Assembly: GCA_903876795.1 (NCBI GenBank)
Contig: CAIRBK010000082.1
Span: 62,001 to 126,000, forward strand
From: an uncultured Verrucomicrobiota bacterium
GTDB taxonomy: Bacteria > Verrucomicrobiota > Verrucomicrobiia > Opitutales > Opitutaceae
Direction: 5' to 3'
Length of the DNA stretch: 64,000 bases
The position numbers and the translations under genes are program-made. Within the stretch, counting starts at the first letter, position 1, and the number at the start of each line of letters is the position of its first letter. Shown piece after piece: positions 53,723 to 64,000 of this stretch. The notes under the pieces were generated by a model, which was not told the DNA's origin, did no database searches, and worked only from the letters and a program-made list of their open reading frames with translations.

Positions 53723-54471
53723 AAACAGATCCCGTCATCGATCTTAACTGCGATCTGGGCGAGGGGGCGGGGCATGATGCCGAGTTGATGCCGCTCGTGA
53801 CCTCCGCGAATATCGCCTGCGGTGCCCATGCCGGCGATCCACCTACGATGCGTGAGACCGTGAGTCTGGCATTAAGGCATGGTGTGGCGATCGGCGCTCA
53901 TCCTGGATTTGCCGACCGGGAATTTTTTGGACGCCGGGAGCTTTCGCTGGACCGAGCGGAAATCTACACCCAGGTGCGGGCACAGGTGGAGCTGCTGTGC
54001 GAGATAGCCGCCAGGGAAGGTGGTCGCGTTACACATGTGAAGCCTCATGGCGCGCTTTATAACATGGCGGCTCGAGAAACCGGGGTGGCTGCGGCCGTTG
54101 TCGCCGCAGTGGCGGACGTCGATCCCGGTCTGCGGCTTTATGGCTTGGCCGGGGGGCGGCTGATCGAGACCGGCCGCAACTTGGGACTGCGGGTTGCGGC
54201 GGAAGTCTTTGCCGACCGCACTTATCAGGCAGATGGCTCGCTGACGCTGCGGGGCAGGGAGAATGCTGTGATTGAGAACGAGGCGGATGCCATTGCCCAA
54301 GTGCTGCGCATGGTCAGGGAAGGCGTGGTGCGTTCCATCGACGGCACGGACGTCGCGATGCAGGCCGACACACTGTGCCTGCATGGCGACGGACCGCAGG
54401 CGGTCAACTTTGCCAGAGGAGTGAGGCGGGCCTTGTTGGGGGCGGGGGTGCGAATCAGCAAGGTCCGCTAA
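53719..54471 (+). CDS. pxpA: 5-oxoprolinase subunit A (LamB/YcsF family)
   Basis: A 250-residue TIM-barrel-like protein: [65 protein letters not shown], and [14 protein letters not shown] are family hallmarks. It is the third subunit of ATP-dependent 5-oxoprolinase, whose other two are fused upstream. GTG start overlapping the previous stop (GTGA). Its stop overlaps that of convergent lgt by four bases. Confidence 0.94.
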   Translation: MKTDPVIDLNCDLGEGAGHDAELMPLVTSANIACGAHAGDPPTMRETVSLALRHGVAIGAHPGFADREFFGRRELSLDRAEIYTQVRAQVELLCEIAAREGGRVTHVKPHGALYNMAARETGVAAAVVAAVADVDPGLRLYGLAGGRLIETGRNLGLRVAAEVFADRTYQADGSLTLRGRENAVIENEADAIAQVLRMVREGVVRSIDGTDVAMQADTLCLHGDGPQAVNFARGVRRALLGAGVRISKVR

Positions 54472-55316
54472 GGCCTTCGTGCTCCGTCAACCGCAGGTCG
54501 GAAAGCCGTCCAGAAAATCAGCGCCAGGCCGATAACCATGATGAAAAACGAATAAAAAGTCCCGCGGCTCAGGCCGAAAATCAAAGCGATGCCCGCGTCA
54601 GGTTCGCGGAAAAGCTCTCCGATTATACGCACGATGGCGTAGCCAGCCAAAAACTCTCCCGCCAGGCGTCCGGGTTGGCGTGCAATCACCGTGGTTCGCC
54701 AAAACCGCCACTGCATGAAGGCCAGCAATAAGGCCCCCTCGAGCGCGGCTTCGTAGAGTTGCGAGGGATGACGCGGCGGGATCAGGTGGATAGGTCTTCC
54801 ATCCGGGGCGCTGTCGGGGAAGATGACTGCCCACGGCACCTGGGCGACCTTTCCCCAAAGCTCGCCGTTGATGAAGTTGGCGACGCGACCGAGCAGCAGA
54901 CCCAAGGGTGCGACCGAAACGATCAGGTCCCCGAGGTGCAGGAAGGAGATATGCCGGCTGCGTGCAAACCAGGCGATCGCCACGGCGACCCCAATGAATC
55001 CCCCGTGGCTGGCCATGCCGCCCTGCCAGACTTTGAAAACGGCGAGCGGGTCATCGACCAAACCTCGCCATCCCTCATACAAAAAAAACGAGCCGAGCCG
55101 TCCTCCTGCCATGACGCCGATGACGATAAAGATTATAAAGTCAGCGATCAGCTCCGACGGCAGACGCGAACGTCCGGCGCGTGCGTAGATGTGCAACAGC
55201 CAGGCACCGCCCACAAAACCCAAGAGATAGGCCAGCCCGTAGTAGCGGATGCCGATAGTGTCGGAGAAGCGGATCAGAAATGGACTCAGGTCATGGACCC
55301 AGTAGGCAAGAAACAT
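54468..55316 (-). CDS. lgt: Prolipoprotein diacylglyceryl transferase
   Basis: A 282-residue inner-membrane enzyme adding diacylglycerol to the lipobox cysteine of prolipoproteins. IRYYGLAYLLGFVGGAWLL, GGRLGSFFLYEGW, KVWQGGMASHGGFIG with the catalytic His, GRVANFINGELWGK (Lgt signature) and HPSQLYEAALEG are all present. Start at ATG 55316. It serves the several lipoproteins encoded nearby (LptE, the binding protein, the PEGA protein, the lipocalin). Confidence 0.95.
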   Translation of the reverse strand: MFLAYWVHDLSPFLIRFSDTIGIRYYGLAYLLGFVGGAWLLHIYARAGRSRLPSELIADFIIFIVIGVMAGGRLGSFFLYEGWRGLVDDPLAVFKVWQGGMASHGGFIGVAVAIAWFARSRHISFLHLGDLIVSVAPLGLLLGRVANFINGELWGKVAQVPWAVIFPDSAPDGRPIHLIPPRHPSQLYEAALEGALLLAFMQWRFWRTTVIARQPGRLAGEFLAGYAIVRIIGELFREPDAGIALIFGLSRGTFYSFFIMVIGLALIFWTAFRPAVDGARRP

Positions 55317-55518
55317 GGCGGAAAAGGGGCGGTTTATTCGGTGAGGCGAGGTGCGAACACGATACCTGTGCGGCAAGACCGGTTGCGGCATGGGATCGCG
55401 GACAATTACCGATGTCAGTTGCTGGGCCAGAAGGCTTAACTTTCAAGGTTATTCCCTTGACCGGACTTGAATGCAAAAAATACTTCGCGGCAGTCTCAAA
55501 TTCTTACACCCCACCCCT

Positions 55519-56022
55519 ATGAAGATCAGATCTTTTGCCGCAGCCTCGTTGGCTATGTGTGTATTGGCCGGTTTATCCGGTTGCGCCTTGGTTTCCAAAG
55601 GCCGCACTCAATCCGTCGTGGTGCGTTCCAACCCTGAGGGCGCCACCGCTCTCATCAACGGCCACGAAGTGGGCAAGACTCCCTTGCGAGTCGCACTCAA
55701 GCGCGCCTCCGTCTACGAAATCGAGCTGCGCAAGCCTGGTTTTGAGAACGCTCCCACAGTTTTACTGCCTGCGGGCAACGAGTATTCAAAGCGTTTCCTG
55801 CGTTGGGGTATCGACGTCGATCTGGGTGCCACGACGGACTTGGTCCCTGGCGAGTTGAAGGTCGATTTGATCCCTGCTTTGCCTCCCGGAACTGAAGGCG
55901 ATCGTTTCCTGGAAATGACTTATCGCGTGCTTCAGGCTGACGCATTGCTTGCGGCCAAGGAAATCTCGCCCGCCGACCACAAGTATCTGGTTGGTGCCAT
56001 CGTGAAGTTCTACTCGAACTGA
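55519..56022 (+). CDS. PEGA-domain lipoprotein
   Basis: A 167-residue lipoprotein: signal peptide with lipobox LSGC (cysteine ~22), then one PEGA domain (VVVRSNPEGATALINGHEVGKTPLRV), a carbohydrate-binding-like beta fold commonly found on bacterial surfaces, then a C-terminal alpha/beta tail (LKVDLIPALPPGTEGDRFLE). The start at ATG 55519 is set by the signal peptide. Function unknown. A GC-rich hairpin follows 26 bases after its stop. Confidence 0.75.
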   Translation: MKIRSFAAASLAMCVLAGLSGCALVSKGRTQSVVVRSNPEGATALINGHEVGKTPLRVALKRASVYEIELRKPGFENAPTVLLPAGNEYSKRFLRWGIDVDLGATTDLVPGELKVDLIPALPPGTEGDRFLEMTYRVLQADALLAAKEISPADHKYLVGAIVKFYSN

Positions 56023-56048
56023 GCAAACGGCGGGTTAATTACGAGTCG

Positions 56049-56074
56049 CGGCGCGCGAAGTGACTTGCGCGCCG
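56049..56074. terminator. GC-rich hairpin between the PEGA lipoprotein gene and gcvT
   Basis: CGGCGCGC (56049-56056) and GCGCGCCG (56067-56074) are exact complements, and AAG/CTT inside the loop extend the stem past one bulged base. There is no run of Ts after it, so termination is possible but unproven. Confidence 0.45.
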
Positions 56075-56101
56075 TCTCTGCGGTGGCCGTAGTTTCGTCT
56101 A

Positions 56102-57208
56102 ATGAGTGAACTGAAACGCACGCCTCTGCGCGATTTCCATGCCGTCAACGGAGCGCGCCTGGTCGATTTTGCCGGCTGGGAGATGCCGGTCCAATACCGC
56201 TCCATTCTTGAGGAGCACAAGGCCGTGCGCCGCACCGCCGGACTTTTCGATGTCAGCCATATGGGCGAGGTCGATGTCAAGGGGCCCGACGCCCTGCGAT
56301 ACCTGAATCATCTCGTGACCAACGACGTGGCCAGGCTCTTCCCCGGGCGCGTGCTTTATTCGCCGATGTGCTATCCCAACGGCGGCGTGGTCGATGACCT
56401 GTTGGTCTATATGCGAGCCCCCGAGGACTACTTCCTCTGCATCAACGCGGGTAACATAGACAAGGACGTAGCCTGGCTCCACGAGCAGGCCAAGGGGTTC
56501 AACGTCGCGGTCACTGATCGCTCGGAAGATTACGCGCTGATCGCCGTCCAAGGCCCCGCCGCCGCCGCCATCGTGCAATCGCTCACGGGAGCCAAGCTCG
56601 ACCGCATCGGCTACTACCACTTTGCCGAGGGCACCGTGGCGGGCGTTCATTGCATCATCAGCCGCACCGGCTACACCGGAGAGGATGGCTTTGAACTTTA
56701 CCATGCGGCCGGTGACGCCGTCACCCTCACCGAGGCCGTCGTGAAGGCCGGTGCCGCGCACGGGCTTGAACTTACCGGACTCGGCGCGCGTGACAGCCTG
56801 CGTCTTGAGGCCGGTTATCCTCTCTACGGACACGAGATCACTGCGGACATCTCCCCGCTTACCGCCGGGCTTGGCTGGACGGTGAAACTCGACAAGGGCA
56901 TCGATTTCATCGGACGTGACGCCCTGGCCGCTGAAAAGAAAAACGGCGCGCCCAGCAAAGTCGTGTATTTCAAGACGGGTGACCGCCGCATCGTGCGCGC
57001 CGACGCACCGGTGCTCGGAGCCGATGGCACTCCCGCAGGCAAGGTCCTTTCGGGCACGCTCTCGCCGATTTTCAATGAGGCTATTGGTTCCGCCCTCGTG
57101 GCCTCCGCCTCGGCCACCGGACCGCTGTCGGTCGATATCCGCGGGACTCCGATCCATTTGCAGCTAGTCAAACCTCCCTTTGTCCCACTAAAGAAAGCGT
57201 CCTCATGA
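56102..57208 (+). CDS. gcvT: Glycine cleavage system T protein (aminomethyltransferase)
   Basis: A 368-residue folate-dependent enzyme that takes the aminomethyl group from lipoyl-GcvH and makes methylene-tetrahydrofolate and ammonia. LVDFAGWEMPVQYRSILEEH, GLFDVSHMGEVDVKGPDAL, NGGVVDDLLVYM, RTGYTGEDGFELY and LEAGYPLYGHEI are all diagnostic. It overlaps gcvH by four bases. No glycine riboswitch is seen upstream. Confidence 0.95.
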   Translation: MSELKRTPLRDFHAVNGARLVDFAGWEMPVQYRSILEEHKAVRRTAGLFDVSHMGEVDVKGPDALRYLNHLVTNDVARLFPGRVLYSPMCYPNGGVVDDLLVYMRAPEDYFLCINAGNIDKDVAWLHEQAKGFNVAVTDRSEDYALIAVQGPAAAAIVQSLTGAKLDRIGYYHFAEGTVAGVHCIISRTGYTGEDGFELYHAAGDAVTLTEAVVKAGAAHGLELTGLGARDSLRLEAGYPLYGHEITADISPLTAGLGWTVKLDKGIDFIGRDALAAEKKNGAPSKVVYFKTGDRRIVRADAPVLGADGTPAGKVLSGTLSPIFNEAIGSALVASASATGPLSVDIRGTPIHLQLVKPPFVPLKKASS

Positions 57209-57588
57209 GCAGCGTTCCCTCCGATCTCCGTTACGCGAAATCCCACGAATGGCTTAAGCCCGCCGGTGACGGCACGGCGACGGTCGGCATCACCGACTAC
57301 GCCCAGAACAGCCTCGGCGACATCACCTATGTGCAACTCCCGAAGGTGGGCGCGACGCTCACCGCCGGCCAGGTTTACGGCGTGGTCGAGTCGGTCAAGG
57401 CCGCCTCCGATCTTTATTCGCCCGTGGCGGGCACCGTTGTCGAGGTGAACTCCGCGCTGGATTCCGCCCCCGAGACCGTGAATGGCTCACCCTACGAGGG
57501 GGGCTGGATGATCAAGCTCAAGCTGGCCGATCCCGCCGCCGTGAGCGCCCTGCTCGACTCGGTTGCCTACGGCAAGCTGATCGGTTGA
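57205..57588 (+). CDS. gcvH: Glycine cleavage system H protein
   Basis: A 127-residue lipoyl carrier. HEWLKPAGDGTATVGITDYA and LGDITYVQLPKVG lead to the lipoylated lysine K65 in VESVKAASDLYSPVAG; the C-terminal ESPYxxGWM-like block is NGSPYEGGWMIKLKL. It shuttles the glycine-derived group between GcvP, GcvT and GcvL. The gene gcvP, usually next, is absent; the neighbour is on the other strand, 25 bases away. Confidence 0.96.
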   Translation: MSSVPSDLRYAKSHEWLKPAGDGTATVGITDYAQNSLGDITYVQLPKVGATLTAGQVYGVVESVKAASDLYSPVAGTVVEVNSALDSAPETVNGSPYEGGWMIKLKLADPAAVSALLDSVAYGKLIG

Positions 57589-57613
57589 TCGCCCGCCGAA
57601 CGGGTGGCGCGGG

Positions 57614-58147
57614 TTAGAGTCTCACGCGGCTCCGCTGCGCAACCCAGTCGACGATGGCTTCTTCCTTGTCTCCCAGGCGCCACACGAGGTTGAGGAACTC
57701 AACCGGGTGGATGTCGTGGGTCTTGAAGAAACGACGATCGCCGCCGCAGCAATACATCATCGAAGCCGGCAGTTCTCCGCGGAGCTTTGCGCGGGTCTTG
57801 GGGAGGATGCGAGGAAGCCAGCCGATACCCTGGACACTCTCGTCCTTCGCCGGCCAGGTATCGGGATTGGAGATTACGCCGGATGAGCGTCCCTGCTGGA
57901 CGTTAAGAAAAAAATCGCGACGCAGGTATTCCACGCCGAGGGCGATCTCGAAGCCTGGCTCGCCGTCGTAGTTGTTGTGATCCTCCGCGTAATCGTAGAG
58001 GTGCTGGGCGGTCAGGCCGTTGCCCGCCAGCCAGGCGGATTCTTCGGCGGTGAAAAACGTATCCGCCCCGCGCTGGCCGCGGGCGTAGTGCGCTACGGAC
58101 TGGTCGTAGAGCGAACGGAAAGTGGAGGCGAACGAGTAGTGGCTCAT
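57614..58147 (-). CDS. DUF5069-like protein with extra N-terminal domain
   Basis: A 177-residue soluble protein. The C-terminal half (WLPRILPKTRAKLRGELPAS, then DRRFFKTHDIHPVEFLNLVW and EEAIVDWVAQRS) resembles DUF5069, a family of small proteins of unknown function known to me mainly from Verrucomicrobia, Planctomycetes and relatives. The first ~90 residues (FRSLYDQSVAHYARGQRGAD...) are helical and not part of the usual domain. Identification is from memory of the motif and needs a profile search. It lies between convergent gcvH and, 77 bases upstream, rnr on the same strand. Confidence 0.6.
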   Translation of the reverse strand: MSHYSFASTFRSLYDQSVAHYARGQRGADTFFTAEESAWLAGNGLTAQHLYDYAEDHNNYDGEPGFEIALGVEYLRRDFFLNVQQGRSSGVISNPDTWPAKDESVQGIGWLPRILPKTRAKLRGELPASMMYCCGGDRRFFKTHDIHPVEFLNLVWRLGDKEEAIVDWVAQRSRVRL

Positions 58148-58224
58148 GATGATAACGACCGAGACTAGCCCAAGGCGCGGAAAGACGCAAAGGATGTGGC
58201 CACAAACCGACCGAAGCTTGGGGC

Positions 58225-60654
<2,430 letters not shown>

Positions 60655-60736
60655 TTCGGATGAAGTTATCCCAAAACTACGGCCAGTCCGAGTTTTGCAG
60701 TGGAAAATAGGCAACGTCAGGGCCTATGATACGGCG

Positions 60737-62179
60737 ATGAAAATCGTCCAAGCCGCCAGCGAATTGTTCCCTTACGTGAAAACCGGCGGTCTGGCGGATG
60801 CAGTGGCTGCTTTGTCGGCCACATTGGCCGGGCGCGGCCACGAGCTTGTGGTTTTTCTGCCTGGTTACCGCGCGGTGGTGGACCACCCGGATGCAGTCAA
60901 CGCCATGCGCACATCTGGACTGCGGATCGAGATGGGCGATGTGTTCATGACCGGGGAGGTGCGGTCATTTTCACCGGCTCCCCGCGTGACGGTACACCTG
61001 ATCTGCCGCGACGAGTTTTATGACCGGCGCCATCCTTATGGCACACGCGAGCGCGACTACGACGACAACCATGATCGCTTCATTTTCTTCTGCAAGGGCG
61101 TGGTCGAGACGCTGCGTTTCCTGGAGCTCCGCGCCGACGTCGTCCACGGCCATGACTGGCAATGCGGCCTGCTTCCGCTGCTGCTGCGTCATGCGGAACA
61201 GCGCCACCGGATCACCCTGGCCACGAAAACGGTGTTCACCATTCACAACCTCGCATTCCAGGGTGTGTTTCCGATGAGCACATTTCACCGGACGAACCTG
61301 CCCGAGGAGCTGACTGGCATCGACGGCGTCGAGTTCTACGGACAGATGAGCATGATGAAGGGCGGGATATTGTTCGCCGACCGCATCACCACGGTCAGTC
61401 CGCAGTATGCGCGCGAAATCCAGACGTCGGAGTTTGGTTGCGGTCTCGAGGGTGTGGTCGCAAGCCGCTCCGAAGACATCGTGGGTCTGGTCAACGGGAT
61501 CGACGCGCACATCTGGAATCCGGCCACCGATGCGCTCATACCCGCGAACTACACCGTTGGGAATCTGGAGGGCAAGGCGGCGTGCCGTGCGGATTTGCTT
61601 AAGAAAAGCGGCTTCGACCCCAAGTTTTCCGGGCCGGTCTTTGGCATGGTGTGCCGACTCACCGAGCAGAAAGGCGTCGATCTGGTGCTGGCCAACGCGG
61701 GCTTTTTCAAGAAACACAACGTGCGTCTGATCGTGCTCGGGACCGGCGAAAAGCGTCTTGAATCGGCGTTGCGCGAGCTGGCCGCAGAGACGCCGGAGCG
61801 CGTGGCCCTATCCAACAGGCTGGACGAGGGCATGAGCCATCTCATCGAGGCGGGTTCGGACTTTTTTGTGATGCCCTCGCGTTTCGAGCCGTGCGGACTG
61901 AACCAGATGTATTCCCAGGTTTACGGCACGATCCCGTTGGTTGCGCGGGTGGGCGGCCTGGCGGATACGGTGGTGGATATCGATCAAGATCCCGAGGCCG
62001 GGACGGGCGTGATGTTTAGTCCGACCGAAGAAGGTCTGGCGTTTGGCCTGGAGCGTGCCCTGAAGTTATTTGACCAAAAACCGGAGTTCCACGCCGTGCG
62101 GACACGAGCCATGGGCGGCAACTTCAGCTGGGCCAAAACCGTGCAGGCATACGAGGGGCTTTACGCCGACGCCATCTGA
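60737..62179 (+). CDS. glgA: Glycogen synthase (ADP-glucose type)
   Basis: A 480-residue GT5 glycosyltransferase adding glucose from ADP-glucose to alpha-1,4-glucan. MKIVQAASELFPYVKTGGLADAV has the KTGGL nucleotide-sugar loop, VHGHDWQCGLLPLLL and TIHNLAFQGVFP follow, and RFEPCGLNQMYSQVYGTIPL with RVGGLADTVVD forms the C-terminal site. Start at ATG 60737. No other glycogen genes adjoin. The gap to convergent gene 62204-62881 is 24 bases. Confidence 0.96.
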   Translation: MKIVQAASELFPYVKTGGLADAVAALSATLAGRGHELVVFLPGYRAVVDHPDAVNAMRTSGLRIEMGDVFMTGEVRSFSPAPRVTVHLICRDEFYDRRHPYGTRERDYDDNHDRFIFFCKGVVETLRFLELRADVVHGHDWQCGLLPLLLRHAEQRHRITLATKTVFTIHNLAFQGVFPMSTFHRTNLPEELTGIDGVEFYGQMSMMKGGILFADRITTVSPQYAREIQTSEFGCGLEGVVASRSEDIVGLVNGIDAHIWNPATDALIPANYTVGNLEGKAACRADLLKKSGFDPKFSGPVFGMVCRLTEQKGVDLVLANAGFFKKHNVRLIVLGTGEKRLESALRELAAETPERVALSNRLDEGMSHLIEAGSDFFVMPSRFEPCGLNQMYSQVYGTIPLVARVGGLADTVVDIDQDPEAGTGVMFSPTEEGLAFGLERALKLFDQKPEFHAVRTRAMGGNFSWAKTVQAYEGLYADAI

Positions 62180-62181
62180 GG

Positions 62182-62197
62182 AAAACCGCCGTAGCGG
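62182..62197. terminator. Short hairpin between convergent genes
   Basis: CCGC and GCGG around CGTA form a small stem, flanked by AAAA on one side (T-run for the minus-strand gene) and a T-rich stretch 10 bases further on the other. It may serve both converging transcripts weakly. Confidence 0.3.
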
Positions 62198-62203
62198 ACA
62201 GGT

Positions 62204-62881
62204 TTATTTTTTGCCGGCATAGACATAATCCGAGTAGGTCACCGACATGTCTTGGTCGAGTGAACGCACCCACATGGCGCGACCGCGGATTCGGACCTGA
62301 ACCTCCAGAAGGAGTGAAGGGCGGTCTTCTTTCGGAAGAGAGTAGATCATGGTGGTCCGCGCCTCTTGAACCTTCACCATCATGACGGGGGAAAACGGCT
62401 CGGTGTTGGCCAGTTCGATTTTCTGGATTGTTCGCGTGGGGCGATGCAGCGTGTAGGTAACGCGCATAAACTCGGCCGAGCGGTCGTCCTTGTCGCCAGG
62501 TTTGAGGCGAAAGCGATAAACGCCCTGTTCGGGGCTCTCGGAAAGAGTTTCAAAACTCTCGGGAATAATCTGATCCTTTACGTTGGGAGCGGTTTCGTTG
62601 GAGGAACGGCGGGCCTTGAGTTCCGTGTATTTCAGAATTTCGTCGGCGTTGGGCGCGCGGCCGTCCTGCTTGAGCAATTTCCATTGGACCGACTGGCGGC
62701 CGAGCGGGTCGAAGCTTTCCACCCGACTGTGGTCCGCCGCCGTGGTGGTCTGGACAAAGCCCCAGCCCCTGGGTCCCTCGGTGCGGAAGTCTTTGAGGGC
62801 GGCGGTCAGCTCGGGCGGCATGGGGGACGCCGTTATACGGCTGATGAAGACGACGAATAAAAGGGCGATCGAAAGACGCAT
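62204..62881 (-). CDS. Secreted protein of unknown function
   Basis: A 225-residue protein with a signal peptide (MRLSIALLFVVFISRITA). The mature part alternates short beta-like stretches (GVYRFRLKPG, FMRVTYTLHRPTRTIQKIEL, LLLEVQVRIRGRAMWV), suggesting a LolA-like or other half-barrel fold; I do not recognise a specific family. It is 36 bases upstream-adjacent to the lipocalin gene's end, on the same strand, so the two may be co-transcribed. Confidence 0.65.
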   Translation of the reverse strand: MRLSIALLFVVFISRITASPMPPELTAALKDFRTEGPRGWGFVQTTTAADHSRVESFDPLGRQSVQWKLLKQDGRAPNADEILKYTELKARRSSNETAPNVKDQIIPESFETLSESPEQGVYRFRLKPGDKDDRSAEFMRVTYTLHRPTRTIQKIELANTEPFSPVMMVKVQEARTTMIYSLPKEDRPSLLLEVQVRIRGRAMWVRSLDQDMSVTYSDYVYAGKK

Positions 62882-62917
62882 CGTGCCGTCAAACGCGAAG
62901 CGGGCGCGGCTGGCAAC

Positions 62918-63460
62918 TCAACTCGGGGGTTGGGGCACCTTGACGATTTTCGCCGGATCGTAGCCTTGGCTGCGAATGCGCTCCATGATGGCGGAGTAGG
63001 TCGCTTCGGGCAACCGACGTTCGCGCGCGAGTATCCACAGCAATCCTCTACCCGGAGTGCCCACGACCGCCCAGTTATAATCGGGATCCAATTCGAGCAC
63101 CAGATAGGTGGTGGCGAGCGGCCAGAGAAAGCGCACTTTCCACTCCGCGTTGGTCCGGGTGTTTACGACCCAAGCGGTGCCATGCCAGGTGTGCTCGGGC
63201 GCATCGAAGTCACCTCTGCGGAATGTAAAGTCGTTGATGAGCTTGCCGTCAGGACGTCGGGCATAGGTGTCGTAGCTGGCGACTTTCCCGTTTTCCAGAA
63301 AGTAGGGGATATTGGCTATGACATACCAGCGGCCGAGATAGCGGTCCATGTCCACATAATCGACGGTGCGAAGCGGCCGGTCGGTTTTCAGGGTGGAACA
63401 GCCGGCCGTAAACAAGAGCAACAGAACGAGACAAGGGCGGATCATGATAAGAATACGCAT
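62918..63460 (-). CDS. blc: Lipocalin (Blc-type outer-membrane lipoprotein)
   Basis: A 180-residue lipoprotein: signal peptide with lipobox FTAGC (cysteine ~21), then the bacterial lipocalin fold. DRYLGRWYVIANIPYFLE is the GxW motif with a following tyrosine, LVLELDPDYNWAVVGTPGRGLLWIL is the TDY-like second motif, and the final helix (EATYSAIMERIRSQGYD) precedes the end. Bacterial lipocalins bind lysophospholipids or other lipids at the outer membrane. Start at ATG 63460, where the signal peptide begins. Confidence 0.92.
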   Translation of the reverse strand: MRILIMIRPCLVLLLLFTAGCSTLKTDRPLRTVDYVDMDRYLGRWYVIANIPYFLENGKVASYDTYARRPDGKLINDFTFRRGDFDAPEHTWHGTAWVVNTRTNAEWKVRFLWPLATTYLVLELDPDYNWAVVGTPGRGLLWILARERRLPEATYSAIMERIRSQGYDPAKIVKVPQPPS

Positions 63461-63527
63461 GGACCTCGCCTTTGGATGAAGGTTCGGCCGCATTCCGTTT
63501 TCGGGAGCCGGCGGATGTTTGCCGGGC

Positions 63528-64000
63528 TCAGTTGCTGATGAGCATCATCGGGCCCTCGGCCTTGGGGACGCCGCCCTTCCGCTCCAGCGAGACCGCGAAA
63601 ACCTGGGCTACGTCCACGGTTTTCCCGGGTTTGAAGTTCACGCGGGCTTCGCCGGTCGTGGCATCGACGGTGAATACACCGCCGTCCACCGGGATCGGAT
63701 ACTGCGGGTCGATGACCCAGAGCTGATAATCCTTGTCAGGGGCGAGGGCGGGCAATTGGGAGACGACCAGGACGCCCTCCTGGCGGTCGGGATTCCAGAC
63801 GGCGATGGCGCGGGCCTCGGGCGAATTGCCGGCGAGGGATTTGAGTGAGGCGATTTTGAGTCGGGCGATGTCGGCCTGAATGCGCAGATCGTTGATGAGG
63901 CGGTCGGCGGAGGCGAGGCGGTCGAGTTGACCGCGCGAGAGGATGCGTTCGGCTTCGAGGAGGTTTTTGAAGGTGCCGGCTTCGAGGCGGGCGACTCGTT
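63528..64000 (-). CDS. RskA-type anti-sigma factor, C-terminal part (runs off the window)
   Basis: About 157 residues at the C-terminal end. The frame is open to the window edge on the minus strand. A helical stretch (LLEAERILSRGQLDRLASAD...ADIARLKIASLKSL) is followed by the conserved RskA periplasmic domain: ARAIAVWNPDRQEGVLVVSQ, LPALAPDKDYQLWVIDPQ, VDGGVFTVDATTGEA, and VAQVFAVSLERKGG. Such membrane proteins hold an ECF sigma factor; the sigma gene and the cytoplasmic part would lie beyond the edge. The ORF caller's start at 63755 is only an internal TTG. Confidence 0.8.
   Translation of the reverse strand, partial: RVARLEAGTFKNLLEAERILSRGQLDRLASADRLINDLRIQADIARLKIASLKSLAGNSPEARAIAVWNPDRQEGVLVVSQLPALAPDKDYQLWVIDPQYPIPVDGGVFTVDATTGEARVNFKPGKTVDVAQVFAVSLERKGGVPKAEGPMMLISN

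Noticed and set aside
56023-56101. Glycine riboswitch before gcvT
   Set aside because: The 79-base gap holds only one GC-rich hairpin and lacks the paired aptamer motifs.

Overview
This is a GC-rich bacterial chromosome segment with no plasmid, phage or rRNA signature. Its gene content is that of a Gram-negative (diderm) heterotroph: BamD-like and LptE-like envelope factors, many lipoproteins, a menaquinone or ubiquinone methyltransferase, UppP, Lgt and glycogen synthase. Several features point to Verrucomicrobiota, most likely an Opitutaceae-type organism: a C-terminal sorting signal of PEP-CTERM/VPDSG type, an rpmF-plsX-fabH-bamD-lptE-rpe gene string, many TPR proteins, and a glucoamylase-like glycosidase. 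The taxonomic call is inference from protein character, not from a marker gene.

Layout. 1-5.5 kb: the edge of a Ser/Thr kinase, an IscA-type Fe-S carrier, ubiE/menG, an IHF/HU protein, hisS and two HD-domain nucleotide phosphohydrolases. 5.6-14.8 kb: an amino-acid block of serA, plsY-hom-lysC-thrC and cimA. The cimA gene is preceded by an isoleucine-rich leader peptide and an intrinsic terminator, which looks like an attenuator. A histone-deacetylase-family gene follows. 14.9-20.8 kb, minus strand: uppP, then rpmF-plsX-fabH-bamD-lptE-rpe for lipid and envelope synthesis. 20.9-24.7 kb: trpD-glmM and a TPR protein. 24.7-32.9 kb: an EamA exporter, a large conserved protein of unknown role, tRNA-Pro(GGG), a surface-sorted PEP-CTERM-like protein, a membrane TPR protein, a VanZ-like protein and ligA. 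33-38.9 kb: a chemoreceptor, a glucoamylase-family protein, an Rsm22-like methyltransferase, and a LolA-like protein that carries a catalytically dead trypsin-like domain.

38.9-45.1 kb is a folate operon (folP-folB-folK/pabB fusion-pabC) that continues into an orphan ABC substrate-binding protein and a methyltransferase. Just upstream, 45.15-45.8 kb is a decay zone with a 172-bp MITE flanked by TA and a wrecked ABC ATPase gene, perhaps the lost partner of the orphan binding protein. 45.9-50.1 kb is a MacA/MacB-type efflux operon with a TPR gene. 50.3-57.6 kb holds coaD, pgsA-pgpA, a pxpB-pxpC fusion with pxpA, lgt, a PEGA lipoprotein and gcvT-gcvH. 57.6-64 kb holds a DUF5069-like protein, rnr, glgA, a secreted protein, a lipocalin and the end of an RskA-type anti-sigma factor.

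Most genes sit in tight operons with 1-4 base stop/start overlaps, and recognisable Shine-Dalgarno sequences are rare. The best candidates for undescribed biology are the cimA leader, the in-frame palindromic repeats inside folK-pabB, the LolA/pseudoprotease fusion and the MITE/pseudogene zone.
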